DNA of 52,967 nucleotides from Chara braunii. Its lineage: Eukaryota; Streptophyta; Charophyceae; Charales; Characeae. Positions 31,118 through 42,900 of this stretch are shown piece after piece. The notes under the pieces were generated by a model. It was not told where the DNA came from. It did not search any database and worked only from the letters and a program-made list of their open reading frames with translations. Every line of letters starts with the position of its first letter. Positions within the stretch are counted from its first letter, which is position 1. Both the position numbers and the translations under genes were made by a program. Where the stretch lies: NCBI GenBank assembly GCA_003427395.1, contig BFEA01000087.1, positions 1,361,653-1,414,619 of the forward strand, given 5' to 3'.

Positions 31118-33509
31118 GGACAAACCACACGCAAGCAGCCTGCTTCGTGTACTACAAAAGCGCTTTGGATTTGTGTACTTAGCAACAAACAGGAGATATT
31201 GCGCAAATTGCAAGGAGAGGCCTGCAACGGTGGTATCATTCACAAAGATCGCACCTTTGAGAGGTATAAAGAGGAAATGAATGGAATAGAGCAGTGAAAA
31301 AAAAAACTGAGTTCTGTTCAATCACCTGAGCAGTACTATTCTACCTTCATTCATATACGAGCACCAACCCAGATTTGCGCAAATGCTAATTATACTTGAG
31401 CGAGTGCTAATTATATCTCAAGGAGTGCTGAGTATATTATCTTGCGAGAGAACCCAAATGCTAATTATAGAAAGAGAAGGAATCGTATGGCATTGCGGCA
31501 TTAGAGGGGCAAAAAAAAAAAAGTACTTGAGAAGAAGAAGACAAAGAAGGACGGAGGAGTCTCGTGGCGCGAGGACGACTGACTATTCAGAAGAGGACAA
31601 AAACTCGATCAACGAGAAAAACTGAGGCTGAAAAAAACGTAAGGAGGTCAAACTGGCCAGCTTCAAACCGCCCTCCCCTTTCTCTCTTCTCTCTGCTCTG
31701 CTGCTTTCTTTCTCTCCTCTCTTTTGTCTTCTCTCTTCTGCTACCCTCCTTTCTCTCGCATCTCTCTACCTCCCTCCCTCCCCCCTCTTCTTTCCTCTCA
31801 TCCCCCCACCAGTATCTATTTTTAGTCCGCACTTTGTTAGCAATATCCCGGGGCGAGCAACAACTTCTCTCTACCAAATCCAATTACTCAAATCACTCTA
31901 ATCTCGCACCAAAAAAAAAAAGAAAAAGAAGCGAACACGAAAATTTCAACTTAAAGCAGGAAGGGTCAATCGAAGCTGGATTCAAAATGATGATCTCACT
32001 GATAACAGTGACAACACAGAAAGCGACCAACCACCGTTCATCAGTGGAATCCTATCAGCCTCACCCAAACTCGTTGCTCCTCCCCTTCACCCAAAACACA
32101 ACCTACTCCTCCCCAACACCCAAAAACCACCACCCACCACTCACCAGCCCTCTCTTCGACAACAAACAAATATTGAAAATAATTGCAGTCCAGAAAATAA
32201 ACAGACGCGCTTGGGCAACTTCTCGCTCTCTCCTCGTAGAGCAACCCTGCGTACAAAACGAACAGCACAAGCAGTACGGACTGCACGTACTGTACGAATG
32301 TACGGAAGGTACAGAACAGTACGCACACCGACTTGTACGGACAGTACGACGGGTAATCGCGAAGAGCGCACCTTTGATAACGAAAAGCGCCAGAAAGACG
32401 GAGCGCCTAGGGAGCGGGAGGAAGGAGGATAAGGGGGAGAGAGAGAGAGGGAGAGGGAGAGGGAGAGGAGAGGGAGAGGGAGAGGGAGAGGGAGGCGTAA
32501 TGAAATCCTACGAGACTGGGTGGGACTGCAACAGTACAGCAGCAGAACGCGGAGAAACCTCACTCTTCGCCATCACCTGGAAAAAAAACTTAACCGTTCT
32601 CTGTGGAGTCCTGAGACCTGACAACCCTCGCGTAATACACAATCGTTGGCTATGGCAGAAGGCTGAAGAAGACAACAAAGGAAAGTGAACACTCTGATGA
32701 CGAAGACGAAGACGAAGACGAAGACGAAGACGAACAAGTCTTACGTCTATGGTTCGATTCCCCCTGACAAAGCACGATAAACAAGACAAAAAAAAAATCC
32801 GAGGAAGGGGAAAAACAACCTATGGGGGGAATTAAATTCTTCCACGGGCTATCGATCTCCGGTTCTGTTCCCTCTTTTTGACGTCTACAATCGCTGACTA
32901 CTACAGTAGGTTGAATGTATTTCTATGTCCGCTCCTCCGCCATCGCCTTCCTGCTCGTCTGCTTCGCCGTTTCCACCTGCTCCCTCCTCCTTTCTCCTTC
33001 CGCCTCCCCTTCCAGTCCAGGATGCTCTTCCCTCTGCCAGTCTATGGCTGCCGATGAACTGCGCCCCCTTCCCAATCCGCCGGCCAGTGTTTCGTCCCCA
33101 CGCCGTACGCACAAAACGTTGCTCAATCTCAGCCGTAGATCTGCTTGATCGCTAATGCCCACCCACCAGACGATACACCGGGGTACTTCCAGGGTCTCCC
33201 TCCAGTGATTTCGCCTTCACTATACTAAACGTGATTTCCCGCCTTTGCCACCTACGGCGCAGTGGAACCACGCCCTCCGCCAGAGAAAAAAGGCGGGGGA
33301 AGGGCAAAAAAGGCGGGGGGGGGCTGGGCGCGGAAAGAGGCGGTCTGAAAACGGACAAAAGAGAAAAGGACCCCGCCAAACGCGGACATCAGTCATGCCA
33401 GCGTGTCGACTCTCTCTGGACTGGATGTATGAAACAATGAGCCTGGCCGGATTTCTTTCCATATGCATTTTGGGATTGGGGATTATAGTCCATCCAGCCC
33501 GCACTGCTT

Positions 33510-33540
<31 letters not shown>

Positions 33541-33600
33541 GTCGCAGCCCTCACTGTCGTACATGTACACCCCCGAGCTGTTGAAGCACAGACCGGAGTT
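30004..33600. other. Intergenic DNA with microsatellites
   Basis: No gene is supported. It holds an (ATCT)n tract at about 30744-30830, (CT)n at about 31043-31114, GAGGGA repeats near 32440-32495, GAAGAC-type repeats near 32700-32735 and pyrimidine-rich stretches around 31680-31800. The longest frame (31564-32688, plus strand) runs through these low-complexity tracts and is not believed to be a gene. Confidence 0.6.
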
Positions 33601-33610
33601 CAAACTCATT

Positions 33611-33723
33611 GGGCCTACTCTCGAAATGTGCAAAACGAGAGTGAATCTTCTGCTAGAACATGGAGAGGTACGCCGCCATGATCGTTGTCTTTTGTGCATG
33701 TCCAGAGTAGTGCAGGGAGGCCC
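33611..33723 (-). mobile_element. Short TIR-like element, family B
   Basis: 113 bp with ends GGGCCT and AGGCCC, inner inverted words near ACTCT/AGAGT, and ATT on both sides (33608-33610 and 33724-33726). The body is the reverse complement of the copy at 34021-34121. Confidence 0.65.
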
Positions 33724-34020
33724 ATTGTTTCATTTTCAAGTTGGCACGAACCCAGGGGCCGGGGGCCGGGGGCCAGGTCCCAGTAGCATTGCTCCTGTTC
33801 CTGTCTTCAGGGACTATGCGGCACGTTGCGACCGCGGGCGGCGTTGTGCGGCGTTATTTTCTCCGTGGGCAAAAAAAAAAAAAAAACCATTTCCAGCTGT
33901 ATAGCGCGCTTACAGTTCTTCCACAGGGAGAAAAAAAAAAAAAAAAAAAAAAAAAAACGCAGAGGAAGCTGCCCCCGTCGTCGCCGGGTATGGGGTATGG
34001 GGTATGGGGTATGAACTAAT

Positions 34021-34121
34021 GGGCCCCAGCTGCACTGAGCTCGACATGCACAAAAGACAAAACATATGGAAGTGCATCTTTCCATGTTCTTCCACCTTTG
34101 AAGAGAAGTGCAGAGAGGCCC
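34021..34121 (+). mobile_element. Short TIR-like element, family B
   Basis: Ends GGGCCCCAGCTGCACT and AGTGCAGAGAGGCCC are inverted with few mismatches. The body AAAAGACAAA...TTTCCATGTTCTTCC is shared with the other copies. The target duplication is not clear (AAT versus GAT). Confidence 0.65.
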
Positions 34122-34130
34122 GATGGTGCC

Positions 34131-34186
34131 GGCCTTCCTTCCTTTTTTTTTTTTTTTTTTTCTTTTTTTTTTTTTTGGCCTTCCTT
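34131..34186. mobile_element. Poly(T) tract flanked by a 10-bp direct repeat
   Basis: GGCCTTCCTT at 34131-34140 and 34177-34186 surround 36 mostly T bases. It abuts the family B element at 34021-34121. Confidence 0.6.
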
Positions 34187-34239
34187 TCTCGAACAGACCC
34201 TGCCCATCTGGTGATGCCCGGTTAGTACCAGCGTACGAG

Positions 34240-34345
34240 CGTACAGCCTACCAGCGACCCTCGCTCGGTTGGTACACCTATCAGACTGTTGAATACAGCC
34301 CTGAGTTAGAATCCAGGGAACTAGATGAAAGTCGGAAGAAGAAAT
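34240..34345 (+). mobile_element. SINE family A head
   Basis: Plus-strand A-box-like CTCGGTTGGTACACC, then AGACTGTTGAATACAG and a B-box-like GAGTTAGAATCC at tRNA spacing. A short A-rich end follows. The usual family A body is missing or very diverged. Confidence 0.6.
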
Positions 34346-34888
34346 AAAAAGCAAGGTTGAGTATCCTGGGTGATCCGGAAAGGAAGGTGCGTCGATTGCA
34401 CAATGTGGAAACAAATTATGCTAAGGGCATATACTCACACGAGGACTTTTTCAACTCTTCTGGGGACATAGTTGCAGCCAGGTGCGTTCAAACTTGACCT
34501 TCAAAGTAATGAGATACATCAGGGAGGTCCTGCTGTGATTGTGGCCTAAATCAAAGGAGGCAATTCCTGGCCATTGAGAGCAGCTTTTGAAAGCATCTGA
34601 GAAACCTGGAGCTACCGCCTTTGAGTCTTCTCAACGCAGGGTTTTCAATCAGACTGGAGAGCCCGAGCCTCCTTTGAGAGGGAAGAGCACCAGGTCTGCA
34701 GCAAGAGCAACAAATGATAGATGAAGACATTAGGGTCCTGTCCAGATAGGCCTGTTTCTACCACATTACACACACAAATAACCACGATACTCAGTATATC
34801 ACATACCATACACACATAGATTGAGGCACATCGGAGGGACAAGGCTGGGGGCTAGTGGAAGGACGGATGATGGCCCACCACCTACTGA

Positions 34889-35494
34889 GGCCTGGACCCC
34901 ACAGGAATTCCTTTGGAAAAGACGTTTCCGCAGAATGGCCGTCGGAAGAGTCTTGGCAAGTTTGGAAAGCCTTCTGCGGGGACCCCACAGCGGAGGCCGT
35001 TTTGCGGCAAAATGCGGATTGAACTTTCCGTAATAGGAAATGTGCCCGGGGTGCCATCCCGAAATGGAAGTGGTGGTCCGTCCGAGTGACTGCCCCTGGA
35101 GCCTAGGAACCACCAATGTCCGTTGGAGGGCGACTTCGGGTGGCGGTTGACGGAGTGGTGCGACACATGGACGACAATGTAGGCCGCTCGGACATCTTCT
35201 ACTCCCACCTGAGCTGGAGACCTTGGAAACCTTCGCGATGCACCGCCCCCCAACGCTTGAGAGTCGGCACAAAATTGCGGCGGAAATCCCTCCCGCGTCA
35301 CTTTTCCATGCCGCAGACCATGTGGAACGGTTTCGGAAGCTTTTCCACGCCACATTCCGCGACCTGTGGGGCCCCGCGGAATGATTCCGCGGAGTAAACC
35401 AAACCTTTCCACGACCTTTTCCGGGGCATGTGGGGTCCCGGAAACAATTCCGCGGCAAAAGTTTTCCTTGCCGCATTCCTGTGGGGTCCAGGCC
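34889..35494. mobile_element. PIF/Harbinger-like non-autonomous TIR element, copy 1
   Basis: Perfect inverted ends (GGCCTGGACCCCACAGGAAT at 34889-34908 and its reverse complement ending at 35494) are flanked by TGA on both sides (34886-34888 and 35495-35497). The inside is rich in repeated GTGGGGTCC and TTCCGCGG words and has no credible protein. The element is 606 bp. A second copy with the same end sequence is at 49285-49831. A 3-bp duplication plus GG-starting TIRs fits PIF/Harbinger; the superfamily is inferred. Confidence 0.8.
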
Positions 35495-35497
35495 TGA

Positions 35498-36252
35498 GTC
35501 TGTAGTCTGTCCCTTCCGATCCCTATAGGAAGAACCTAGCCGATGACCGGCATCTGCTGATAGGTGCGAGACAGTCTACTACTGATGACCAGAATCTGCT
35601 GATAGGTGGGAGACAGTCTACTACTGAGGATAGATCAAGTAGGCATGGATAATGGGTCCTTTGGGGGGGGGAGGAGCCCCAGCTGATGACCGGGGTCTGG
35701 AGGAGGGCTGTCTATTCGTTGGCAACAGATTAAGGGTGCATAGGGTCGCCCCTCCGCTGCGTCAAGGCAAGGTGCTTCTAGGGGGCTATACATACTTAGT
35801 ATACCTACACATGGTTCACATAGGTACTGGTGGAGGTGATAGGAGCACCTCTCACTGGTACTCACTTCGTAGATGCTCCATGGGGGGGAGCAGCATCTGC
35901 TATGGGTCCACACACATTACAAACCATACACATAGCCTACGGGCACATACCTACAATATAGAACACACACACATAACCATAGGGCTGGGAGGAGGTCACC
36001 ACCAACTAATAAATTAAATGATGATAGGCGTCTTGATGATAAGAGAGGGCATAAGTTACTAGTCGGTCTACTCAGGGGCTAAGAGGTGATTTTGAGCCCG
36101 GCGTCCGAAGTTGCTGTAGTACGACGAGGCTCGTTCGACTACGCTTCCACCAGGGCTGGGTCACTAGCCCTGGTGCCTGTCACTACTGTTCGGTCCAAGC
36201 TCCCCTCCATGGCAGGGTAATGGTCTTGAGTGCCGGTCACACTGAGGAAGGA
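35498..36252. other. Intergenic DNA left of the LTR element
   Basis: It contains a short tandem duplication with GATGACCRGMATCTGCTGATAGGTG near 35541-35610. Nothing else was recognised. Confidence 0.6.
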
Positions 36253-38969
36253 TGTGACGCCCAACCTCACGCCCAGTGCGACTTCCTGATCGGAGTGGGA
36301 TGAGGGCCCGGAAGTGCGAAAAGGGGGTGTGCCAAGGATTTTAGGATGGTGGGGGTGGAGTTCCAGGTCGGAACTGAAATCTCCTCTGGCAGCTCTCAGG
36401 GATAGTTGCGCAAGATAGCAATCACCGGTCGTGTCTGGCTTTTATGCCTTGGGGGATGTCATCGCCATCCCCGCGAGTTTCGTTGTCAGGGCCAGGCTCG
36501 GATTTGGTGAACCGGCGGAACGCTATGCGTGTCGCGTTGCCTAATCAACCGCTGGCGTCGCTCACGACAAGCCTTGGAGTCGGACGAAGCGGGCCTCAGG
36601 CGTAGGCTGTGTGCTCGCTACTCGGCCTCAGTCCGGGTTCGTCGAACGAACCCCACGGCTCGATACTCGCTGTCCTGCTGGCGCTCGGAGCACGGGGCTC
36701 GAGGCCAGTAGGGGGCGAGCACGTGCCACGGGGCCGCTGTCAGGCAATGAAAGGGTAACACGAGACGATAGGGAAGGAAGTCGTCTCAATGATGACAATA
36801 CCGGGTCCGGCGATGACGTGGCTCTCGTGTGAGCTGGGGAATTGGGAGGGAAAAGGGATCGCGCTTAAGGCCCGTTCAATGTCCCACTCACAGACACGTT
36901 CGTTTCCAGTCTGAAAGGGGAATCTTGGAGGGTTGCGTCTTGGTCGTGCGAGAAAACAGACCTTTTTCCACTCCCACTATTCTTGAAACCGTCAATGTCT
37001 CAGGCTTTCCCGATCCGTGACGTGGAAGGGAGTCCCATCATCCCTGCTGTCAGAAAATTGTGAGTTTAGACATGGATTCGGGCGTGGGTCTCGCAGATAC
37101 ACGTGTAGGCGACACCCTATCCGGTCGAGCCTACACGTCCGTGCACGAGGCCACGTTCGCAATCGGCTCGATCGGATCGACTGGCTATCCTTTGGGGTGA
37201 TCATCTAATCAGTCGACATACCGGCCCAATGTGTGGCAGTTACGCTGAGCCTCTCGAGTGCGCGTGTCAGGAAACAGACATCAGGAGGGTAATAAGAGGG
37301 AAATCACACATTTGAATCAGCATACCTCAGCCATGACTGTCGAGTTTTCGTTAGACCTTCCTGTCAATCCGAAAAAAAGGAACGGGGAATGGACATGCGT
37401 ATGTGCGATCCGACAGAGATAGTGTCAATAATCAGAAGATTGGTCCGTCTTATAGCTTAGTTTTGAAAACGCATTTCCCCAATACTCATGCATTAATCGA
37501 ACTCGAGGGCAAGCATAAACGAGAGATCAACAAAGGTTCATGCATCAAGTCGAAGAAGATCACATCATCATAACCCAAGCTCACCGAGGTCATGCGCAGA
37601 CAATCGTCGTACCCGATCTCAACATACTGCACTAAAACAAGAATGAGGAGAGAAACTCAAACCGATCACTGAGAAAAAAAACAACCCAAAGATATTCATG
37701 AGCAAAAGAGGGTCGGGGCCACTTGAGAAAGTGAAGAAATTTGAATGAAACTAGCATCCAAAGATTGTGGGAGGAGGGGTGAGAGAAGCGCGCGAGTTCA
37801 CTCCACACACACATCATAAACAGAAAATCTGAGATGATTCGTAAGGAGATCCAAAATGCCCGCAACAAGATTGGCCAAGGCTGAAATCAAAATTTATACA
37901 GATGGTTAAAGAAAGGCATCGTCCCACACACATCTCTCTCCCTTTCTCTCTACGCCACGTCACCTCCGATGCGGGCAGTCCGTCGCCTCGCACCAACACC
38001 GAGTCGTCACCCCGCTTAGTCCGAGCACGCAAGCCAAGTTCGTCCATGCGCCACAGTTCGTCGTGGCCCACACGTCAACCCCGCGTACCCGACACCAGCT
38101 CGTCGGGTCGCCCGACTCACTTCTGCTCACCTTTCCAACTTACTCGTTAGTCGATCCTCACTGACTGCGCTAACTTCCAAATTCATAGAGAGCAAACTAA
38201 TTGCGCCTGCAAAATTTATAGCGTGCATGCTTGCGCGATGAACCCTGGAATATGCCTAAGTGAGAGGGAGAGGAAGAGAAGGAAGTGCCTACGCCTGCAT
38301 GGCCAAGTCGCGGCGTGGGGGACGCAGCCACGCTCCACGCATCGATCTGGTCATGCAGTGGCTCAGGCCAATTAGGGTGGAGGGCGAGACGTGCATGATA
38401 GAGAGGGAGGAGGCGGGGAAACACGAGAATCAAGAAGAAGGAGTACAATTACAATCTCGCCCGCCAAAAATTACAGTTATACGCAGGATTAAGGGCACGA
38501 TATGGTCAGAGCCCTGTCCCCACTGCGGTGAGAGGTGCGCAAGCACAAAGCGTGGCGCAACAAGATTTCATAGTACCTTAATTCCTAGTCTAAATCCTAT
38601 TTGCAAAAAGAAACTCCAGAAAAGTCAGAAAAACAATTCTGAGAGCCCGTGGGGGCTCGACATCAGTTGAAAATTTGAAAAACGACATTCCCGTGCGCCA
38701 ATCATGCCAAAATTCCCATTTCCCACAGCAGAACAAGAAAGAAGTTATGGCAACCGTTATTTATCGCGCTTGCTAAGGCGGGGTCACCCAATCGTCTGCG
38801 CAGGACTTTCCCGGCCCTGGTCCCAAAAGCCAAAAAGAAAGAAGCGAGGGTATCCCTGCAACTTGCCAAGCCGACCCATATCTCTGCACTCCACCCGACC
38901 AACCAGTTCCCAACCCCCAAAGCCGCGTCGTGCAATAAGTCGCGAGATTACAAAAAATAGTTTGTCACA
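36253..38969 (-). repeat. 3' LTR of a Ty3/gypsy-type retrotransposon
   Basis: Read on the minus strand, the LTR starts TGTGAC (38969-38964) and ends GTCACA (36258-36253), a 6-bp inverted terminus as expected for LTRs. It is 2717 bp and aligns along its length with 46427-49127. In the aligned stretch starting at 37681, 6 of 120 bases differ. The LTR is unusually long for Ty3/gypsy. Confidence 0.88.
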
Positions 38970-39667
38970 TATGTGACGCCCAGGGGGTTCCAGATTAGCT
39001 TGCTCTCTCATTAGACTTCGACCCGTGATTCGAGGATCGACGTGGAGCTTGCATGTGCCACTTACCGTAAGATCCGCATGAGGGGATGAGAGTGCAGAGG
39101 GTGCGGCTGATGGTAGCGCGGAAATCCTCATAGCCTTCGCACGCGGGGATTGTGTCCGCGACCATGCAATAGAGCTCTATATTATTAAATTTCTGTCAAT
39201 CTACGCTAAAAAGAAGGACGTGGAGAGGGAAAGAGGTGACGAGCAAGCGAGTGGCAGCGTGTGGGAAGATAGTGATCAGGAGGCGAGTGGAGTAGAGATG
39301 GTGGAAGAGAGAAGGGGTGCCATCCGTCGGGGAACGGGGGTCGGCCTATGAGCTGCTGAAGGGTGAGGAAGTCATGGGGACGGCGGGATAATGACTGGGG
39401 ACGAAGCCCGAGCGTCAGCATGTCGACGTAGGCGAAGTCTGGGCCGGGGAGAGGATTGAGCCGGGGATTCACTTCTTCGGCGACGTCGGCTTCCCGATCC
39501 CTCTACAGTGGCGCCTCCATTTCTCTCAACCTCCTCTTGTGGCGGCTCTGGTTAAGCGCCGAATCGCCCTGCAACAGTTGTGGCGTCGGCCCTTTTGATT
39601 CCTTGATCGGCCGCTTGCCTTCTACTGTCCCGTTTTCTCTGTGTCATGACCTCTCTCTCCTCCCTGC
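38970..39667 (-). other. Untranslated 3' internal region of the LTR element
   Basis: No coding frame is supported. Next to the LTR a palindrome, GTCACATATGTGAC, spans 38964-38977. A classical purine-rich tract directly before the LTR is not obvious. Confidence 0.5.
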
Positions 39668-40917
39668 TCATCTTCGCAGGACCACTCGATTCATCCGATC
39701 CGCCCTCTTCCTCCTCAGACTCCTCCTGTTCCGAGCTTGCCTCTTCCGACTCGGCGTCCTTCGATTCATGATAATCGGGATCATCTGACCAGCCTCTGAT
39801 TCTTCCTCCTCAGGCGTTTCCTCTCCATCTGTGTACTGAAGATGATCGTCCTCATGGATCTCTTCCTCGACTGCTTCTTCTTCCTCTACTTCGACTTCCT
39901 CCCTAGTTTCTCCTACGTTCACCCGTCGGATGAGAGGGTCCCAGAAGGAAAGATCAGTGACGTCGATGACCAAGTACGTGCCCTCGGAGGGATAGTGGCA
40001 ATTATCCCCCGCACGTAGACCATAGGAGATGGGGGGCCAAGGTACGAGCGAGTGTGGACGTCCCCGGCCTTACGTCGCAGCGCGAGAGGATCTCCAAAGG
40101 TAGGTCGTCTAGTAGTTGAGCCAAAAACACCAGCAACTCATCCGTCATCGAATCCAGGTGGCCATCACGCGCTTCCCCAAACAGGAACCCCAGAAGCTCA
40201 CCCTCTGTGTTCGTCCTCCAGGCCTGGACGATCAGTAACTCCACCTCGTCGTCTGGGATCTCGTCGTCCTCGCTCCTGTCGGCAAGTTCAGCCCAATGGA
40301 AAACGACTTCGAGGAGGCAGAAGTTGAGTGCCACGTAAGCGTGCCACCACTGTGCCCACTTGGCTGCGTCCAGAATCGGCACGTCCAACTGCCTGATTCT
40401 GACAGATAGAGCGGGGTCCACAGCAGACTGCCAAAATGTAGGAGTGTCGGAGGGAAGGTTGAAGGTAGAGAGGCGGTAGCAGTTCATTGAGGCCGGACAA
40501 AAGGACGAAGCTCCGGGAGGAGGACCTCTAGCGTGGTGGAGGAAACCCGAAGTTGGAGATCGATGTCGTTGGCTGTCACGATTCAATCACGCGGCCGAGC
40601 CAGTTATCGCACCTACACATGCCCGTTGCCCAGTCCCTCAGCTGTCGGAGGATTGCGGTATGCCTTGCCGGATGCAGTGTCGTGATGTCGCCTGTAAAGA
40701 CGACAATGACTGATACGTGGTTCTTACCTGGTGGGGACAGGTGTAGGAAGGCCGACACCTCGTCCAATACACGTGCTGCCTCGGACTGCGTGAATTGGAA
40801 CTCCGCCGCCTCGTGAATGGCCGCTGTGCTAAAGAAGGCCGCGAATCGAAAAAAATCAAGACTAAGTCGAGGACGCTGTACTTGTCGGATTGCAGAGATG
40901 GCTCCCCCTGGTACCAT
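39668..40917 (-). pseudogene. Accessory coding region between pol and the 3' LTR, broken by frameshifts
   Basis: Three consecutive minus-strand frames read like parts of one protein of roughly 400 residues. The first (40917-40576) starts with an ATG 15 nt after the pol stop and contains SVIVVFTGDITTLHP. The second (about 40586-40002) is rich in Trp and hydrophobic residues, with acidic patches such as RSEDDEIPDDEVELL. The third (about 40060-39668) contains VIDVTDLSFWDPLIRRVN, then a highly acidic stretch and a basic Arg-rich end. I do not recognise any domain. The position matches that of env-like or additional ORFs in some plant Ty3/gypsy lineages, but no signal peptide or membrane anchor is seen, so an envelope is not supported. 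Codon texture and alternation of hydrophobic and acidic segments make it more than chance. Confidence 0.5.
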
Positions 40918-40931
40918 TAGCCGCTCGTTGA

Positions 40932-42010
40932 TCAGTCAGACTTGTTCAGTGGAAAAATTAATGGCGATGGCGAGGGAGACGAGGGCTGAGAAGAAGAGGG
41001 ATCAAGGTAGTCGAGATTGTCGTCTTCCTCCTCGCTGTCGAGGGATGACGCAGATGGTGGAAGAGAAGGGAAAGATGGGAGAGGGCGAAGGTAGGACACA
41101 TGTTGCATGATTGGGCGAGCCGATCGACTTCCCGATACCTCCGGCACGAGCCGCACCATGTTCACCCCACTAGGACCGAGCTCAACTACGTGAAATCGCC
41201 CGAAGAATCGTAGCGCTAGCTTACCCTGGCGAGCACATTTCCTCATCTGCACTATGTCCCCTAATTTATACTGGGGCGGAGGTCCAGCGTTCCGATTTTG
41301 GGCCTCGTAACTCCGGATCCGCCGTCCATGGGCCATTTCTGTCATTCTTTGTCTTTTTCGGGTTAGCCGGGGGAGGGCCTTTTCCATTAATTCCAGATCG
41401 CGTTGGGCCTTATCTTTAACCGTTGCTCTAGCGGCCCGTCGTGGAAGGGTCGTTTCATCATTTAAGCTCGGTAGGGCTATACAGGCCATTATGACATATG
41501 AGGAGCAGTATTGCGGACCGAGACACCGTGTAGGACCAGGTTCCCCAGGACTTCCCCTCGGAATTTTCCTCGTCGTCGATTAAGATATCTTCTGTGTCTT
41601 GAAGCATCCCGAGAAACGATTAACACACCGCGCGATTTCTGCCGCTTGTTGCATCTTACACGGATACACCTCGATCCATTTCGAAAAGTGATCCACAAAT
41701 ACCAAAAGAAGTGAATATTCACAGCTATTCGGTCCACGAGGCACGACAATATCCGCGGTATCCATGCTGACTCTCTTGAACGGTCGTTCAACTACGGTGG
41801 GCGCTATCGATCTAGGCGGTTGAATCGGCGCCTGGTCGGCGGCACAGACGGAACAATTTCGGACAATGAATTTAACATCGTCGCGAATATTGGACCAATA
41901 CCGTTCGTTTTTATCGATTGCTGCCTCCGTGATCCGGACGGCAAAGTGAGTCGCAGTTTCCTCGTAAGTCGACTTAACTCAGTCGTACCTCATGAACGGA
42001 TGAGGCACAA
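40932..42010 (-). pseudogene. Integrase remnant of the Ty3/gypsy element
   Basis: On the minus strand an H2C2-type zinc segment is recognisable (around 41980-41840; it ends CSVCAADQ). The start of the catalytic core follows, with the first Asp in MDTADIV and the VDHFSKWIEVYP motif (41765-41580). The frame then stops after KTQKIS. The segment that should hold the second Asp and the Glu is missing. Sequence resumes near the end of the core (IALPSLNDETTLPRRAAR) and continues into a C-terminal domain (YKLGDIVQMRK ... LRFFGRFHVVELG ... HVSYLRPL). It ends in a Ser/Asp-rich tail at 40932 without a chromodomain. An in-frame stop at 41979 also interrupts the zinc region. Confidence 0.75.
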
Positions 42011-42503
42011 ACATGCAAATCCCACTACCATCCATCTTTCGCTTTTCTAACCGTCCCTCATTCCATCGATAGTCCCGTACCCTCTCATTGGCCCTCCTCC
42101 GGTCCTCCTTAGTGAAGTCTCGGAGGGAGTTCCCAACCACCGTAGCTATCAAGACGACATTTGTCCATACCTCGGCCCTTCTAAATCGTCGGGTCTTTTC
42201 CAACCCTTCCGTCGTGGCTTCGAGAAATCGAGCTTCCATCGAAATTTTATCAGTGTGGCACAAGGGACATAACCAGGACTTACCTGTATTTTTATACTGC
42301 ATGTAGGAACCGTGAGCTCGGGAGACACACCGTGGACAGTCTACCCACTCGACATACCCTTCCCCGCTAGGACTCATTAGGACCAAGTAGACTCTCGAGA
42401 TTGCTTCACAAAAATAGCAAAGTTTGTCGGGTAGGGAGAGAGAAGACGAAGACGAGAGGGGAGAAAGAGGACCTTCGGGATTACCTACAGGCCCCATCGC
42501 CAT
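42011..42503 (-). pseudogene. Cys-rich PHD-like segment between RNase H and integrase
   Basis: The frame starting at 42503 gives a Ser-rich lead and then CYFC (about residues 29-32), CPRC with a His five residues later (VSRAH), and CPLCH. Spacing is like a C4HC3 (PHD/RING-type) finger, except that the Cys expected after the His is a Tyr. A helical, charged stretch (EKTRRFRRAEVW, EDRRRANERVRDYRWNEGR) links it to the integrase zinc segment. The frame differs from that of RNase H upstream and overlaps it by 19 bp. I am not aware of this arrangement as standard in Ty3/gypsy pol. Confidence 0.55.
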
Positions 42504-42900
42504 TGTGTCTGCTGATTACTTCTTGGAGGTCGGAGGGAGGATGGGCACTTGTCCGTACGAGGGTCCGCCGGTTGGCTCTGGTTCCTTCCACGGTGCAATC
42601 GTGTCAATCCGTCAGCGTTACCGTGCTTTTCTGTCTTCCGGTGAACGATATCGAAATTGTAATCTTGCAGTCGCACAGCCCAACGTCCGATCATGCCTGT
42701 GTAGTTGGTAAGCCTCTTGAGAGCCAGCAGGGGCTCATGGTCCGTGACAAGGAGGAACTTATGTCCGTACAAACACTGGTGCAAGTGCTGAATCCCCCGG
42801 GCCCAAATAACCGCGTAGCATTCTCCCTGAGGAGCCGAATCGTTTCTCCTCTTCGTACCGTTCGCGAAGCGTACTCGATGACGTGTTATCGGCCGTCCTT
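42504..42900 (-). pseudogene. RNase H domain of pol
   Basis: It contains ECYAVIWARGIQH with the conserved Glu, HKFLLVTDHEPLLALKRL with a catalytic Asp, and the closing GRWAVRLQDYNFDIVHRK...NADGLTRL motif. The first catalytic Asp lies upstream in another frame (LIMDWQPETISAILAQK, about 42910-42960), so at least one frameshift separates the two halves. Confidence 0.75.

Noticed and set aside
31564-32688. 374-codon plus-strand open frame
   Set aside because: It runs through pyrimidine-rich stretches and GAGGGA repeats; its product is low complexity and shows no domain.
34799-35476. 225- and 176-codon minus-strand frames
   Set aside because: They lie inside the Harbinger-like element; the products are biased by GGGGTCC repeats and have no transposase motif.
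39668-40917. Retroviral-type envelope gene
   Set aside because: No signal peptide, membrane anchor or Cys-rich surface domain is visible.
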